A stretch of DNA of 64,000 nucleotides from Papilionanthe hookeriana x Papilionanthe teres. Its lineage: Eukaryota; Streptophyta; Magnoliopsida; Asparagales; Orchidaceae. The stretch lies in assembly GCA_022702705.1 (NCBI GenBank), contig CM040428.1, forward strand, positions 102,690,022-102,754,021, in the 5' to 3' direction. A model generated the notes under the pieces. That model saw only the letters and a list, made by a program, of their open reading frames with translations. It was not told the DNA's origin and made no database searches. The position numbers were made by a program, and so were the translations under genes. Of this stretch, positions 41,999 to 51,855 are shown piece after piece. The first letter of the stretch is position 1; every line of letters starts with the position of its first letter.

Positions 41999-42896
41999 CG
42001 ACTCTACTTAATATTTAGTATTTGGTGCATATATACATACTATTAAGCTTTAGTATATTTAGTAGTTGGTTTGGTTGAGTATGTAATTTGTTTTTTTTGA
42101 CTTATTATGCTTGAAGTTTGTGTTTATGTTTAGTTTTTCAGCATTAGAGTATTGTAGTGTGTTTCTGACGCTGAAATCTTTTTATTATATGGCTTAAAGA
42201 ACTTATTTATTGAGTGTTTAAATATGTATGTTGTAATGTGGATTTTATATATTAAAGTAACATTTTGCATTGTTTGTGTGAAATTGATGTTAGTTACTTG
42301 CTTACTTGATGAAATGGATGCTTAAAAAGGCTAATTATATGACGGCGTAACTTAGAAACTATCAAAATCGCAAAAAAATTACGGACCCAGAATTTAAACT
42401 AGTGCCGATGGCGCCAGAATGGGCGCCGACTGCGCCCAAATACAGAGAGCTGGGTATTTTATTTAAATAGAGCGCCGACGACGCCCTATCCAGTGCCGAC
42501 GGTGCCCGAACCCAGAAACTCCCAAGATTAAATTATAATTGCAATTTTTTGCCCTGGGACCCACCATTTTTGTCCTTTCCATCATCTTTAACCTCAAGCC
42601 ATAGCCGAATTGAGATATAGGCCTTGCTAGATTGCAGATTTGAAGAAATTTTAAGGCTTATAAAGTGTAGATCTTGTCTTCTCTTGGTAAGAGCTTTAAC
42701 CTAAACTAAATATTTTTGATTTTCACCATGGAAATCTCCCACATAATGTAGATCCAAAATTTGAAATTTTTTGTGATACTTTGAGATTATCCATGTTGAG
42801 AGAAGTTCTTACTTACTAAGATTTGCTTTTGGAGTCTTCTACATTGTGATTTGAAATTTATTTGAATTTTCTTGCATATTTTTAGAAAATTTTGAT
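41999..42896 (+). other. A2 spacer between env-position ORFs
   Basis: Non-coding. Contains the TATA-like run at 42244-42255 after TTGTAATGTGGATT, a GC-rich palindromic cluster at 42399-42512 and a leader-like stretch up to the ATG of ORF 2. The order equals that in A1 and A3. Confidence 0.6.
42399..42512. repeat. GC-rich palindromic module, A2 inter-ORF spacer
   Basis: Four dyads, including GTGCCGATGGCGCC, GGGCGCCGACTGCGCCC, GCGCCGACGACGCCC and GTGCCGACGGTGCCC, at 20-40 bp spacing in AT-rich DNA. Confidence 0.78.
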
Positions 42897-43855
42897 ATGG
42901 CTCCAAAGTCTAGTTAAGGGAAGAGGAAACTGGATTTTTATGAGGATAGATTTTTGAATGTTAAAGCACAATTTCGATTTAATTCGACTCTTCACAAAAA
43001 GAAGAGTATTAAACATTGAGCTTTTGAAAATCTGGGCGGAATGGCAAAAAAATTAATTACTGATAGGAAATGGGAGATATTTTATTATTTTTCTGCTGAT
43101 GCGATGATGGGTATAGTTCAAGTATTTATGCAAATTTACCATGGACTGAGAGTGAATATGTGTTTGTGCTAGAATTTACTCCTGATCGTATTAACGATTT
43201 TTACCTGTTAGGAAGAACACCATTTTGTGAATATGAGAATTTTGGTACTATCAATGCTAGATTAAATGAAGTGATTTCTTTTCTTATTGATGGAAAAGGG
43301 GAATGGAAGATAAAGCAAAGACAATGAATTAATTTCCTGCTTCCATGTTGAATGTAGCATCTAAGGCCTGACATTATTTCATCTCAGCAAGATTATTACC
43401 TTCTTACCATCACAGTGAAATTACTAGAGACAGAGCTATTTTGAATTACTGCATTCAAAATATGAAAAAGATAGATATTGGGGCTATTATCTGTAAGAGT
43501 ATCCATATTATTACAAGAGGAGAAACCACCGGTGGATTAGGACATCCTGACCTTATTCATGCATTATGTGTACAGTCTAGAGTAGAATTCGATAGCAATA
43601 GGAGCTAGTTCATCCTTGAAGCCTATTACCAAGGTTAATATTTGTACTTATGAGGCTCATGATTGATGGAGAGGAGGAAGTAGGAGTATTGATATTCTTT
43701 CTACTAGCCAGGACATACCTTCTACTTCTGAGCCACCTACTTTGTCTAATATTATGGAGTAGTAAAGAATTCAGAATGCTAGTATTGAGAGACTCGATGG
43801 AAGAGTTGATGAATTAGAAGCCTGGAACAACGTTAACCCTATCTTTAGTCGATGA
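42897..43855 (+). pseudogene. A2 env-position ORF 2, paralogue of ORF 1
   Basis: The ATG at 42897 starts MAPKSS, stop, GKRKLDFYEDRFLNVKAQF. The domain follows in shifting frames: LEFTPDRINDFY, NFPASMLNVASKA, HYFISARLLPSYHHSEITRD, MKKIDIGAIICKSIH and GGLGHPDLIHALCVQS. The C-terminal third is destroyed by stops. It is homologous to ORF 1 of the same element and to the single such ORF in B. Function unknown. Confidence 0.8.
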
Positions 43856-45080
43856 TTATCTGTCATTAACGTAACTTGTGATTGTAATTATATTAGTAAT
43901 GAGAATGTAATGAATGTTGTGTTGTTTGTTTAGTGATTTAGATTGAGACTGTGATATTTATGTTGACTGTTTAAAGTTTAAGTCTTTAATGTTTCTTCAC
44001 CCTGCAAATTTTCAAATATTATATATATAACACTGCTACTAACTGTTTCATGCTTGCTACCAGCATAGCTTCAAAAGTTTTCAGAATCCAAGCACAAAAA
44101 AAGTTTAGTATTCTTTTTGTTTTATTCCTTACCTTTGTAAATTTATATGTAATGAAAAACTTAAGTTTCGGGGGGGGGGGGAAGTAGAATATTAACTCTT
44201 ATTTGTTCTCATTTATATATTTTCAAAAATTATTAACATAACTTTTAGTAGTTGAACTTTACTTTTGATAACTAAATTTGTTATTTCATTTAAATATCAT
44301 AGTGGATTTGAATGAATGTTTTTAGTGATAACGGTTAACCATATGAGGTTAAGTTATTTAGTATAAAAGGATTGGACTATAGTTGACTTTTAAGTAAAGG
44401 AAACTGTATTTTCGAAATATTACGAGACTTAGAGATTTATGTGAAAAGAAATGATTGTGACTCTATGTTGAATCATAAAGCTAGTATATATTTATAAAGT
44501 AAAGAGATGTGTCAAATTCCAACTTTAGGAAGAGGAGAGTAAAGTTCAAAATTATTAAATGCTATCCAGATATAGTAATCATCACAAAGAAAAAGAAAAA
44601 GAAAAAAAAAAGAAAGAGAAAAATAAAAAGGATTTAAAAGCAATCCTAAAAGAAATTTAAAAATATATATGTGAGGAGAAGCTTGAGGAGATGCCTAATA
44701 AAAAATTGGCTTCACTTGAATCAACTTAAAGGAAGATTTGAGTTGAATTTCTGAATTTGTTTTTAAAATATTAGACTACTTTCCAATAGAGTTTACATAA
44801 GCTTCTTTTCATATATTTCTCTAAAGTACCCTTAATATGACAAATTATGGTTATTATTGAAATGAATAGGAAATTAGAACTGTCAAACTTGACTACTAAA
44901 TGTTCTTACACCTGTAGTTTTGACCTGAGTTACTGAATATCTTTCTAAGAATCTTACTATTACATTCATTTATATAAAAAATTATAGTATTCTCTACGTG
45001 AAAGTTCACTACTATGAGTTATATCTTTATGTAGAAAAAGGATTACTTGAGGACAAGTAATAGTTATGTTTGAGGAATTT
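43856..45080 (+). other. A2 3' non-coding region with polypurine tracts
   Basis: No gene. Internal G-tract at 44170-44181, conserved block at 44519-44721 including an A/G-only stretch, and the GAGGACAAGTAA phrase before the tract TTTGAGGAATTT at the LTR start 45081. Same layout as A1. Confidence 0.75.
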
Positions 45081-45275
45081 TGATGCACCAAAAATATGTT
45101 AGTTTTATATATATATATAAATTGTACTCATTTTTAGTGATATGACACTTTAAATGATGGTGTTTTTCATGTATTGCTGTAGGTATGATGATTTTAGGTG
45201 TTTGGAGCAAAAGGAAGCAAAAAGCAATGAATTTGGAGTAAAAAGAGGTAAAAGGGAAAAAATCAGTCTGTTGGC
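45081..45275 (+). repeat. Family A LTR, first 195 bp (A2 3' LTR, left piece)
   Basis: Starts TGATGCACC and follows the A1 LTR until the first GC module, where B is inserted. The last five bases are ttggc, one side of B's target duplication. Confidence 0.88.
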
Positions 45276-46510
45276 TGATCAACCTTAAAAATTACTATTT
45301 TTATAGATAAATTATTCTTATATTTTTAAGGATATTATGCTTTAATGAAAGGCTTCTTTATGTTTCTGGTTGCAGGTATAAGAAGATGATTTTAAGTACA
45401 AATAAAAGCAAAATGAAGCAAAATTGGGGCTTTATGAAGAAAAATGAAGAAATTTAGTCTGACGCCTAGGAACTAAAGACAGTTAGAGTGGTTAAAATTT
45501 GAATTTTGGCAGGTCCAAAGTATTCTAGAAGACCATAGATGATGGAGCACGTTTTAAATGAAGTATACAATGAATCTAAACACATTTTGATGAAGAGGTG
45601 TGTCCCTTGGAGCAAAAAGGTGGGTAATTGAACCTTTAACCTTGAGCCTAGGTGCCACAGTTATTTTCTAGAAGATTCATTGATTGTGGCCGAATTTTGA
45701 AGAGGTGCCTTAAGCAACCCTTGGTCATTTTCAAAGCTCTATAAATATAGATTATTTTAGCTTCTAAGGAGAGTTGTTTAGAGTTATTCTCAATTAATAC
45801 TTATTTTCATTCACTTTAATGTCAAGTTTGTAAGATTTTAGTGAGTGTTTATGATTCCTTGAAGTTTAAAGTTCTGTAAAGAGTCAGAGGAGTCAGAGAA
45901 CATTAAAGGATTGCTTCGGTGAACATTCCATATAAGTATTTGTAACTTAACTCTTAAGTTGTGTGCTTTGGATTTAATGATTATGAATATGTTTTGTTGT
46001 GTTATTCCAATGCTGTTTTAGTAGTTTTCTTCACTTTCTCCTTACAAATATAATGTAGTCAAGTCAAAAGGTTTGAATTTCTATTTAAGAAAATTTTCTT
46101 TTTCTTATTAAAAACTATGATGATATTTTACCTAAACTTCTTTTACTTTACCCAGTTGTACTATTAAAACCCGAGGAGAAATCTTATAGACCTGATCGTG
46201 GGTCAAGATTTCTTAACATGTAAGTATCAAACTTCAATTTAGAAGATCGGAAGTTATCAACTGAAAAGGAATGCAAATAGATAGGGAGATAATATTTGAA
46301 GGGAATAGAATTGAATATTTTTAGAGTGACAGGCTAAATTCTATCAATTTGATTTAAAGTGAGGAAAACAGGTCACTAGTAGGTCCTATAGAGAGGGAAC
46401 AGTGGGTAATCTAGAAGTGAGTTTAAATCTTGCACACTAACCGCTTATTTTATGGTCAAGCTTATCTATCTTTGTAAGTTTAATTATCTGTGTAATTGCA
46501 GGTCGGGTCA
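45276..46510 (+). repeat. B 5' LTR
   Basis: Matches the 3' LTR but lacks a segment of about 445 bp present at roughly 50447-50891 there. A TATA box CTATAAATA stands at 45739-45747, also kept in the 3' LTR. The missing segment carries the GGGATCGAT and ACGTATACTTGCGT phrases shared with family A LTRs. Confidence 0.9.
45740..45747 (+). promoter_or_regulatory. B LTR TATA box
   Basis: TATAAATA in context GCTCTATAAATATAG, identical in the 3' LTR at 49785-49792. It is the clearest promoter-like motif in the window. Confidence 0.6.
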
Positions 46511-46516
46511 AGTTTT

Positions 46517-46534
46517 TGGCGTCTTTGCCTGGGA
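46517..46534 (+). promoter_or_regulatory. B primer-binding site, tRNA-Asp type
   Basis: TGGCGTCTTTGCCTGGGA, 15 of 18 bases as in the Athila tRNA-Asp site TGGCGCCGTTGCCGGGGA, six bases after the LTR end. Confidence 0.8.
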
Positions 46535-46701
46535 AATTAATTTTAAATTAAAATAGAATTAAAAATATATATATATATATAAATAAATATATAAATAAAT
46601 ATACATGTATAATACTTCTTTTTTTAGTTTTTGTGTGCTACTTTAATTTCAGATAATATTTTTATTGTTGTATGCATAGTTTAGGATATTAAGGTATAGT
46701 A

Positions 46702-47160
46702 CCTTACGATTCCGAATTAGAACGAACTATAAGAAAAATAAGAAAAGAGAAACAACTTCATAATATTCAAGAAATGGCGAATATACCTCGAAATTATTCT
46801 GAAATTACAATTGAAGATAATGAGCAACAAAATTTACAAAAACCTTTAAGGGAGTATACTAACCCTACAATAGATGAAATTCATTTAAGTATACAAATCC
46901 CTGCTGTAGCTGCAAACTCATTTGAACTTAAACCTGCTATTATACAAATGGTGCAAAATAATCAATTTGGGGGATCACCAAATGATGATCCAAATTTACA
47001 TCTTGCAAGTTTTTTAGAACTTTGTGCTACTTTCAAATATGATGGTGTATCAGATGATGCTATAAGACTTAGACTTTTTCCTTTTTCTTTAAAGGATAAA
47101 GCTAAGATGTGATTAAATTCATTAGCTACAGGATCTATTAAAACTTGGGGAGAAATGACA
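46702..47160 (+). pseudogene. B Gag N-terminal part, truncated
   Basis: An ATG at 46774 opens 112 codons, but homology to A3 Gag (PY-SELE-T-RK) begins upstream at 46702. Contains ANSFELKPAIIQMVQNNQF, DDPNLHLASFLELCATFKY and LRLFPFSLKDKAK, the Athila gag domain start. A TGA stands where A3 has the tryptophan of KSWLNWLA. Near 47160, after KTWGEMT, the sequence jumps to env-position ORF material. The rest of gag and pol are deleted. Confidence 0.85.
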
Positions 47161-48057
47161 TAAAAATTTTTGGTGGAGCAATAGAGAATGCTATTGTAGT
47201 GCGCAACTGGGAAAAGTTCTGCTATTTCACTGTTATTGCTATTATTCCTGTTGTTTGTGAATTTTATGCGAATTTTACTGTAACAGTTGATAATGAAGTA
47301 TGTGTTCGAGCTAAGGAAGTTGAATTCACTTCAGAGAGCATTAACATGCTATAAGAAATGCTAAGAAGGTAAATTTTTCTTCTGGCTCACTCAATGATAC
47401 TTCCAAAGCCTGACATTATTTCATTTCTGCTCATCTCGAGTTGTTCTGAATTATTATATTTAAGAGATGAAGCCAATTGATGTTGGGTCAATTATTTGTG
47501 AAGCTATTAGTTCTTGTGCAAGAGGTAGTAGTACTTCTGAGCAAGGCTTTCCCTCTCTTATTTTCTCCTTATGTAAGCAATCTGGTGCAAAATATGATCA
47601 CACTGAAGAATAGTTAAAGCCTTTAAAACCTATTGGGAAGGCTAATGTTGATGTTTATAAACGACCTATTGGTAGAGTACATAGGGCACCTTCTACTTCA
47701 ATGCCTTCTATCTCTAGACCATCTACATCCACTACTACTGAGCCTCCACCCGGATTCTGGGATGTTCTAAGTGAAAGATATCTGGAGCATCAGAATGACA
47801 TGTTTTTGATGCAGTTTCGTATGGAATATTTGGATAAGAAATTTTATCATATGGCAGATTATGTTCAGAGGAAAAGCGATTATGATGCTGATTATGATGA
47901 AGCTTTGGTAAAGTTTCTTAAGGGAGACCAGACTGTGAATTTCTCTACTTGCCCTAGATTTTCACCCTATTCAGACCCAAGAACTATGGATGCTGATATC
48001 CAATTTGATGATGATGAGGAAGAGGAGGAGGAGGAGGAGACTGAGGCTGATGACTAG
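47161..48057 (+). pseudogene. B env-position ORF, plant transposon protein domain
   Basis: Begins after the deletion joint with RNWEKFCYFTVIAIIPVVCEFYANF and AKEVEFTSESINML (frame 47145-47354), then a decayed segment (SLNDTSKA, HYFISAHL). Frame 47467-48057 gives MKPIDVGSIICEAIS, QGFPSLIFSLCKQSG, one stop, a Ser/Pro/Thr-rich linker and a helical part (YLEHQNDMFLMQFRMEYLD), and ends in a run of Asp and Glu. It resembles ORF 2 of family A more than ORF 1. Only one such ORF remains. Function unknown. Confidence 0.8.
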
Positions 48058-49267
48058 ACTTCTTACTATGATGTAGTACTTATCCTTTATGTTGTTGTTT
48101 TTATTTCTTGTATGCTTTATTTTCTATGTTTAGACTATGATGGTTGTGTAGGGATGTTTGAAGACTTATGTTATTGTTTGATTTTGTGTTTATTTAGTAT
48201 TGAATTAGTGCTAGAAAATTGTGTTAGTTTTTAATTGTTATTCATAATGCTACTTTTTTGTATTACTTTTTACACCTACAATTATTCTTCTGCTTAAAAA
48301 TACATTTTATATTTTTCCTTTTTTATGCTTATTATAAACTTTAGATTACAAAACGGTTTTAAATTTAAGTTTGGGGGAAAAAGAAAAATGTTTCAAATTT
48401 AAACCTTACTTGTTCTCAAAAGTTCTACAAATAGTTTTGTACTTTATTTATAATGATTATTGTTATGTGGAGTCATCTTAGGAATGTTAGAATTTTAAGT
48501 ATAAAAATAGAGTAGGATAACTTGGTTCAAGTTTTTAGTGAAAAGGGTGAACCTAGAGTTAAGGATATTTAGTAGAAAACTTGGGAAAATGAATAACTAT
48601 CTTTAGTAAGAAGTATTGTATTTTTTGAAAATGAAGGATTCTTAGATTTTTTTTTTTCAAACATTTAAGACTCTATTTGAGAATATTTATATATATATAC
48701 ATCTTTTCAAGTGAAGGAAAGTAATAAGTTTTAACTTCAGAAGAGCATAGTGGAATTCAAAATCATTTAATCCCTTCTCCAGATATAGTAATCCTCACAC
48801 AATTATATATAAAAAAGGGATAAAAAAGATCCTAGTAAAAAAAGGAAGATAAAAAAGAAAAGAAAAAAAAAGGTGTGGAGAAGCTTGAGGAGATGTCCTA
48901 ATTAAAAATTGGTTTCACTTGAGCCTTTCTAAAGTAAAGAACTTAGAACAATCGTAAGCTTGGTTTTTACATTTATGTTAGTATAAATTATTTTTAAAAA
49001 TAGTTCTTAAGTTTTGAAAGTAAAGTTTATAGTATCCAAAGTTTGAAAAATCTGCATAAATTTCTGAATTAGATAAGAAAACAAATTCCTAAGTTTGATG
49101 ATAAATATTTGAGACGCTGGGCTAGTCAGAATCACTAGAAGTTCTTCTAAGTTGAACTATCACATTTTTAGAACAAAATTTTAGAAATTCTAAATGATGA
49201 CCCATTAACTCTAATCTACTTAAATTATTTTAATTTTTAGTGTCACTTGAGGACAAGCAATGTATAA
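48058..49267 (+). other. B 3' non-coding region
   Basis: No gene. Has the internal purine tract (48367-48388), the conserved block shared with family A (48732-48925, with an A/G-rich run inside) and the CACTTGAGGACAAGCAA phrase near 49242-49258. Confidence 0.7.
48732..48925 (+). other. Conserved non-coding block (B copy)
   Basis: Both anchors of the A-family block are kept: GAATTCAAAATCATTTAAT with CCAGATATAGTAATCCTCAC, and GAGAAGCTTGAGGAGATG with TTTCACTTGAG. The surrounding sequence and the LTRs of B are otherwise quite different from family A. Confidence 0.68.
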
Positions 49268-49279
49268 GTTTGGGAGAAT
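49268..49279 (+). promoter_or_regulatory. B polypurine tract
   Basis: AAGTTTGGGAGAAT directly before the LTR start TGATCTATC, after the GAGGACAAGCAA phrase. Confidence 0.72.
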
Positions 49280-50977
49280 TGATCTATCTTAAAATTTACT
49301 ATTTTTATGGATAAATTATTCTTATATTTTTAAGGATATTATGCTTTAATGAAAGGTATTTTTATGTTTTTGATTACCGGTATAAGAAGATGAGTTTAAG
49401 TATAAAAAGAAGCAAAATGGAGCAAAATTGGGGCATTATGAAGAAAAATGAAGAAATTCTGTCTGGCGCTTAGGTGCCAGAACTGGCGCCTAGGAGTCAG
49501 AGACGATTAGAGTGGTTAAAATTTGAATTTTTGGCAGATCTAATGTATTCAAGAATACCCCAGATGATAGAGCACATTTTAAATGAAGTATACAATGAAT
49601 CTAGACACATTTTGATGAAGAAGTGTATCCTTTAGAGCAAAAAGTCGGGTAATTGAACATTTGACCTGGCGCCTAGGTGCCAGACTTGGCCCCTAGGTTC
49701 CACAATTATTTTCTAGAAGATTCGTTGAATGTGGCCAAATTTTGAATAGGTTCTTTTAGAAACCCCTGGTTGTTTTTAAAGCTCTATAAATATAGATTAT
49801 TTTGGCTACAAAGGAGAGTCATTCTCAATTAATATATAGTTTCTTTCACTTTAAGTCAAGTTTGTAAGAGTTTAGTGAGTGTTTGTGATTCACTGAAGTT
49901 TAAAGTTCTGTAAAGAGTCTGAGAAGTTAGAGAACTTTGAACATTCCAGACAAGTATTTGTAACTTAACTCTTAAGTTATGTGTTTTGGATTTAATGTTT
50001 ATGAATATGTTTTGTTGTGTTAATCCAATGCTTTATGAGTACTTTTCTTCTCTTTCTCCATACAAATATAATTTAGTTAAGTCAAGAGATTTGAATTTTT
50101 GATTAAGAACTTTTTCTCTTTCTTATTAAAAATTGTGATGATATTTTACCTAAACATCTTTTACTTTACAAATTTGCCAATTGTATTGTTAAAACCAATG
50201 GAGAAATCTTATAGATATGACTGTAGGCTATGATTTCTTAACTTGTAAGTATCACGCTTCATTTTAGAAGATCAGAAGTTATAAACTAAAGATGAGTGCA
50301 AATATATAGGGAGATAAGACTTGAAGGGCGTAGAATTGAATGTTTTTAGAGTGACATGCTAAATTCTATCAATTTGGTTTAAAGTAAGGAAAACAGGTCA
50401 CTAGTAGGTCTTATAGAGAGGGCACAGTGGGTAATCTAGAAATGAGAGCCTAGAATCTACTTTGCACTATTAATAACACATCCTGCACCAACATTTAGAC
50501 TAGCCGATGCTCTTTATGCCTAGACCAAAGAGTAAAGAATATTTATGCTCCTATTTGTCACAATACAACATTTTAAAGTTCTAAACAATTTGAATTCCTC
50601 TACTAATTACATAAATATTTGTAAGGAGAAAGTATTTTAAATTAAGTATTTTATTCATGTGATTAGACATTTACTTGCATAATTGTGAAGGTTTAGTAAG
50701 TTTAATTTTACTTTTGTTTAGTGATTAAAAATTAGCACTTTATTTTATTAAGTTTTCTTTTAATTTTTAATAATTTCCTCGTGGGATCGATATATGGGGT
50801 TTTTAAAAAGAAAATCATATATTACTTGAAGATACGTATACTTGCGTAGTACCCTTAGTGTGTTTAACATTATTATTTATAAAATATTTAAATCTTACAC
50901 ACTAGCCACATTTTTTAGGGTCAAGATTACCTATCTTGTAAGTTTAATTATCTGCGTAATTATGGGTGGTCGGTTCA
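49280..50977 (+). repeat. B 3' LTR
   Basis: About 1.7 kb. Contains dyads of the form TGGCGCCTAGGTGCCAGA (near 49464-49500 and 49665-49705), a TATA box at 49785-49792 and a segment (about 50447-50891) missing from the 5' LTR, with CGTGGGATCGAT and ATACGTATACTTGCG, also found near the end of family A LTRs. It ends GGTTCA at 50977. Confidence 0.88.
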
Positions 50978-51855
50978 CTGGCATCGACGATGCCTTATCC
51001 AGTGTCGCCAGTGCCCAATTTCAGAGAGTTCAGAATTATTATGGCAAACCAGTGCTGACGACGTCCTAACCAGCCAGCATCAACTGTGTCATATCTAGCA
51101 CCGAAGTCGCCCTATCCAGCGCCGATGGCGTCCAAAGTCGGTGGAGACCAAATTCAATGTATTTGGATGATTTTTTAAGAGTTTCTTGAAGAAACTCTTA
51201 GGAAATTAGTTTCTAAACTATTTTAAATAGATTTGGATGCTAATAAACATAGAGAAGAGAGGGAGAGGAGTCATTTTAATGTGTTTAATGTGTGTTAGAG
51301 TTTTGGAGAGTGAGTTTATAAGTGTGTTAAAGTGTGTGGAAGTCTTGTTTTGTGAAGATTTTTTCTCTAAAGAGTGTAGAAGAAGTGAGAGTTTGCTTCT
51401 TCCTTACTATTCTAAAGTGGGAGTTAAGTGTTGTTGTGAAGAGAGAAAAGGATTCGAAGGAACATCGAGGGATTTGCTTGGGGAAGAATTTGTGATAGGT
51501 TGTATTTACTTTTTGTGTTTTGTATGACTTTGCTATATATAAAATCCATGTTGTGTTATATCCTCCTCATGAATTCTGAGTAGTTTACTTTGTCTTTCTC
51601 CTTGCAATGAGATGTGGTGAACTGGTGATTGAGATTTGATGTGCCAATTAAATGTTAAGAAATTGTGATGAGTTTTCTCTTCGCACTTCATTTACTTTTC
51701 GATATGGCCAATTGAATTATTAAAACTTGTTGTGAAACATTTAATCCGAGAGGACTAAGTGTTCTACAAAAAAGTGGAGAACTCATTCAATGTCCATGAA
51801 TGAGTTATGTAGTTTACAGGCTGAAATCCCCAATTTAGTCCTAGAGTTTGGTAAC
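50978..51855 (+). repeat. Family A LTR, middle part (A2 3' LTR, right piece)
   Basis: Resumes the family A LTR after B with the GC palindromic cluster (50979-51140), then the transcribed part with TATATATAAAA at 51534-51544 and the stretch up to TTTAGTCCTAGAG. It is cut at 51855 by A3; the last five bases gtaac are one side of A3's expected target duplication. Confidence 0.85.
51534..51544 (+). promoter_or_regulatory. Family A LTR TATA-like run (A2 copy)
   Basis: TATATATAAAATCC, also in the A3 LTRs at 52834-52847 and 63807-63820 (opposite strand). It lies about 690 bp into the LTR. It is a promoter candidate by position and sequence only. Confidence 0.4.

Larger units (their letters stand above)
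45276..50977 (+). mobile_element. B: Athila-type deletion derivative without pol
   Basis: LTRs at 45276-46510 and 49280-50977 start TGATC and end TCA. It sits inside the A2 3' LTR and is flanked by ttggc (45271-45275) and ctggc (50978-50982), a 5-bp duplication with one change. Inside are a tRNA-Asp-type primer site, a truncated gag, one env-position ORF and the 3' non-coding region. The end of gag and all of pol are deleted, so movement would require proteins from a relative. Confidence 0.92.
35391..51855 (+). mobile_element. A2: Athila-type element, interrupted by B
   Basis: Runs from the late part of an LTR (35391-35892) through a gag remnant, protease, RT, RNase H, integrase, two env-position ORFs and a 3' region to a 3' LTR at 45081, which is split by B (45276-50977) and cut at 51855 by A3. 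All genes contain stops. The primer site and most of gag are deleted right after the LTR. Confidence 0.9.
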
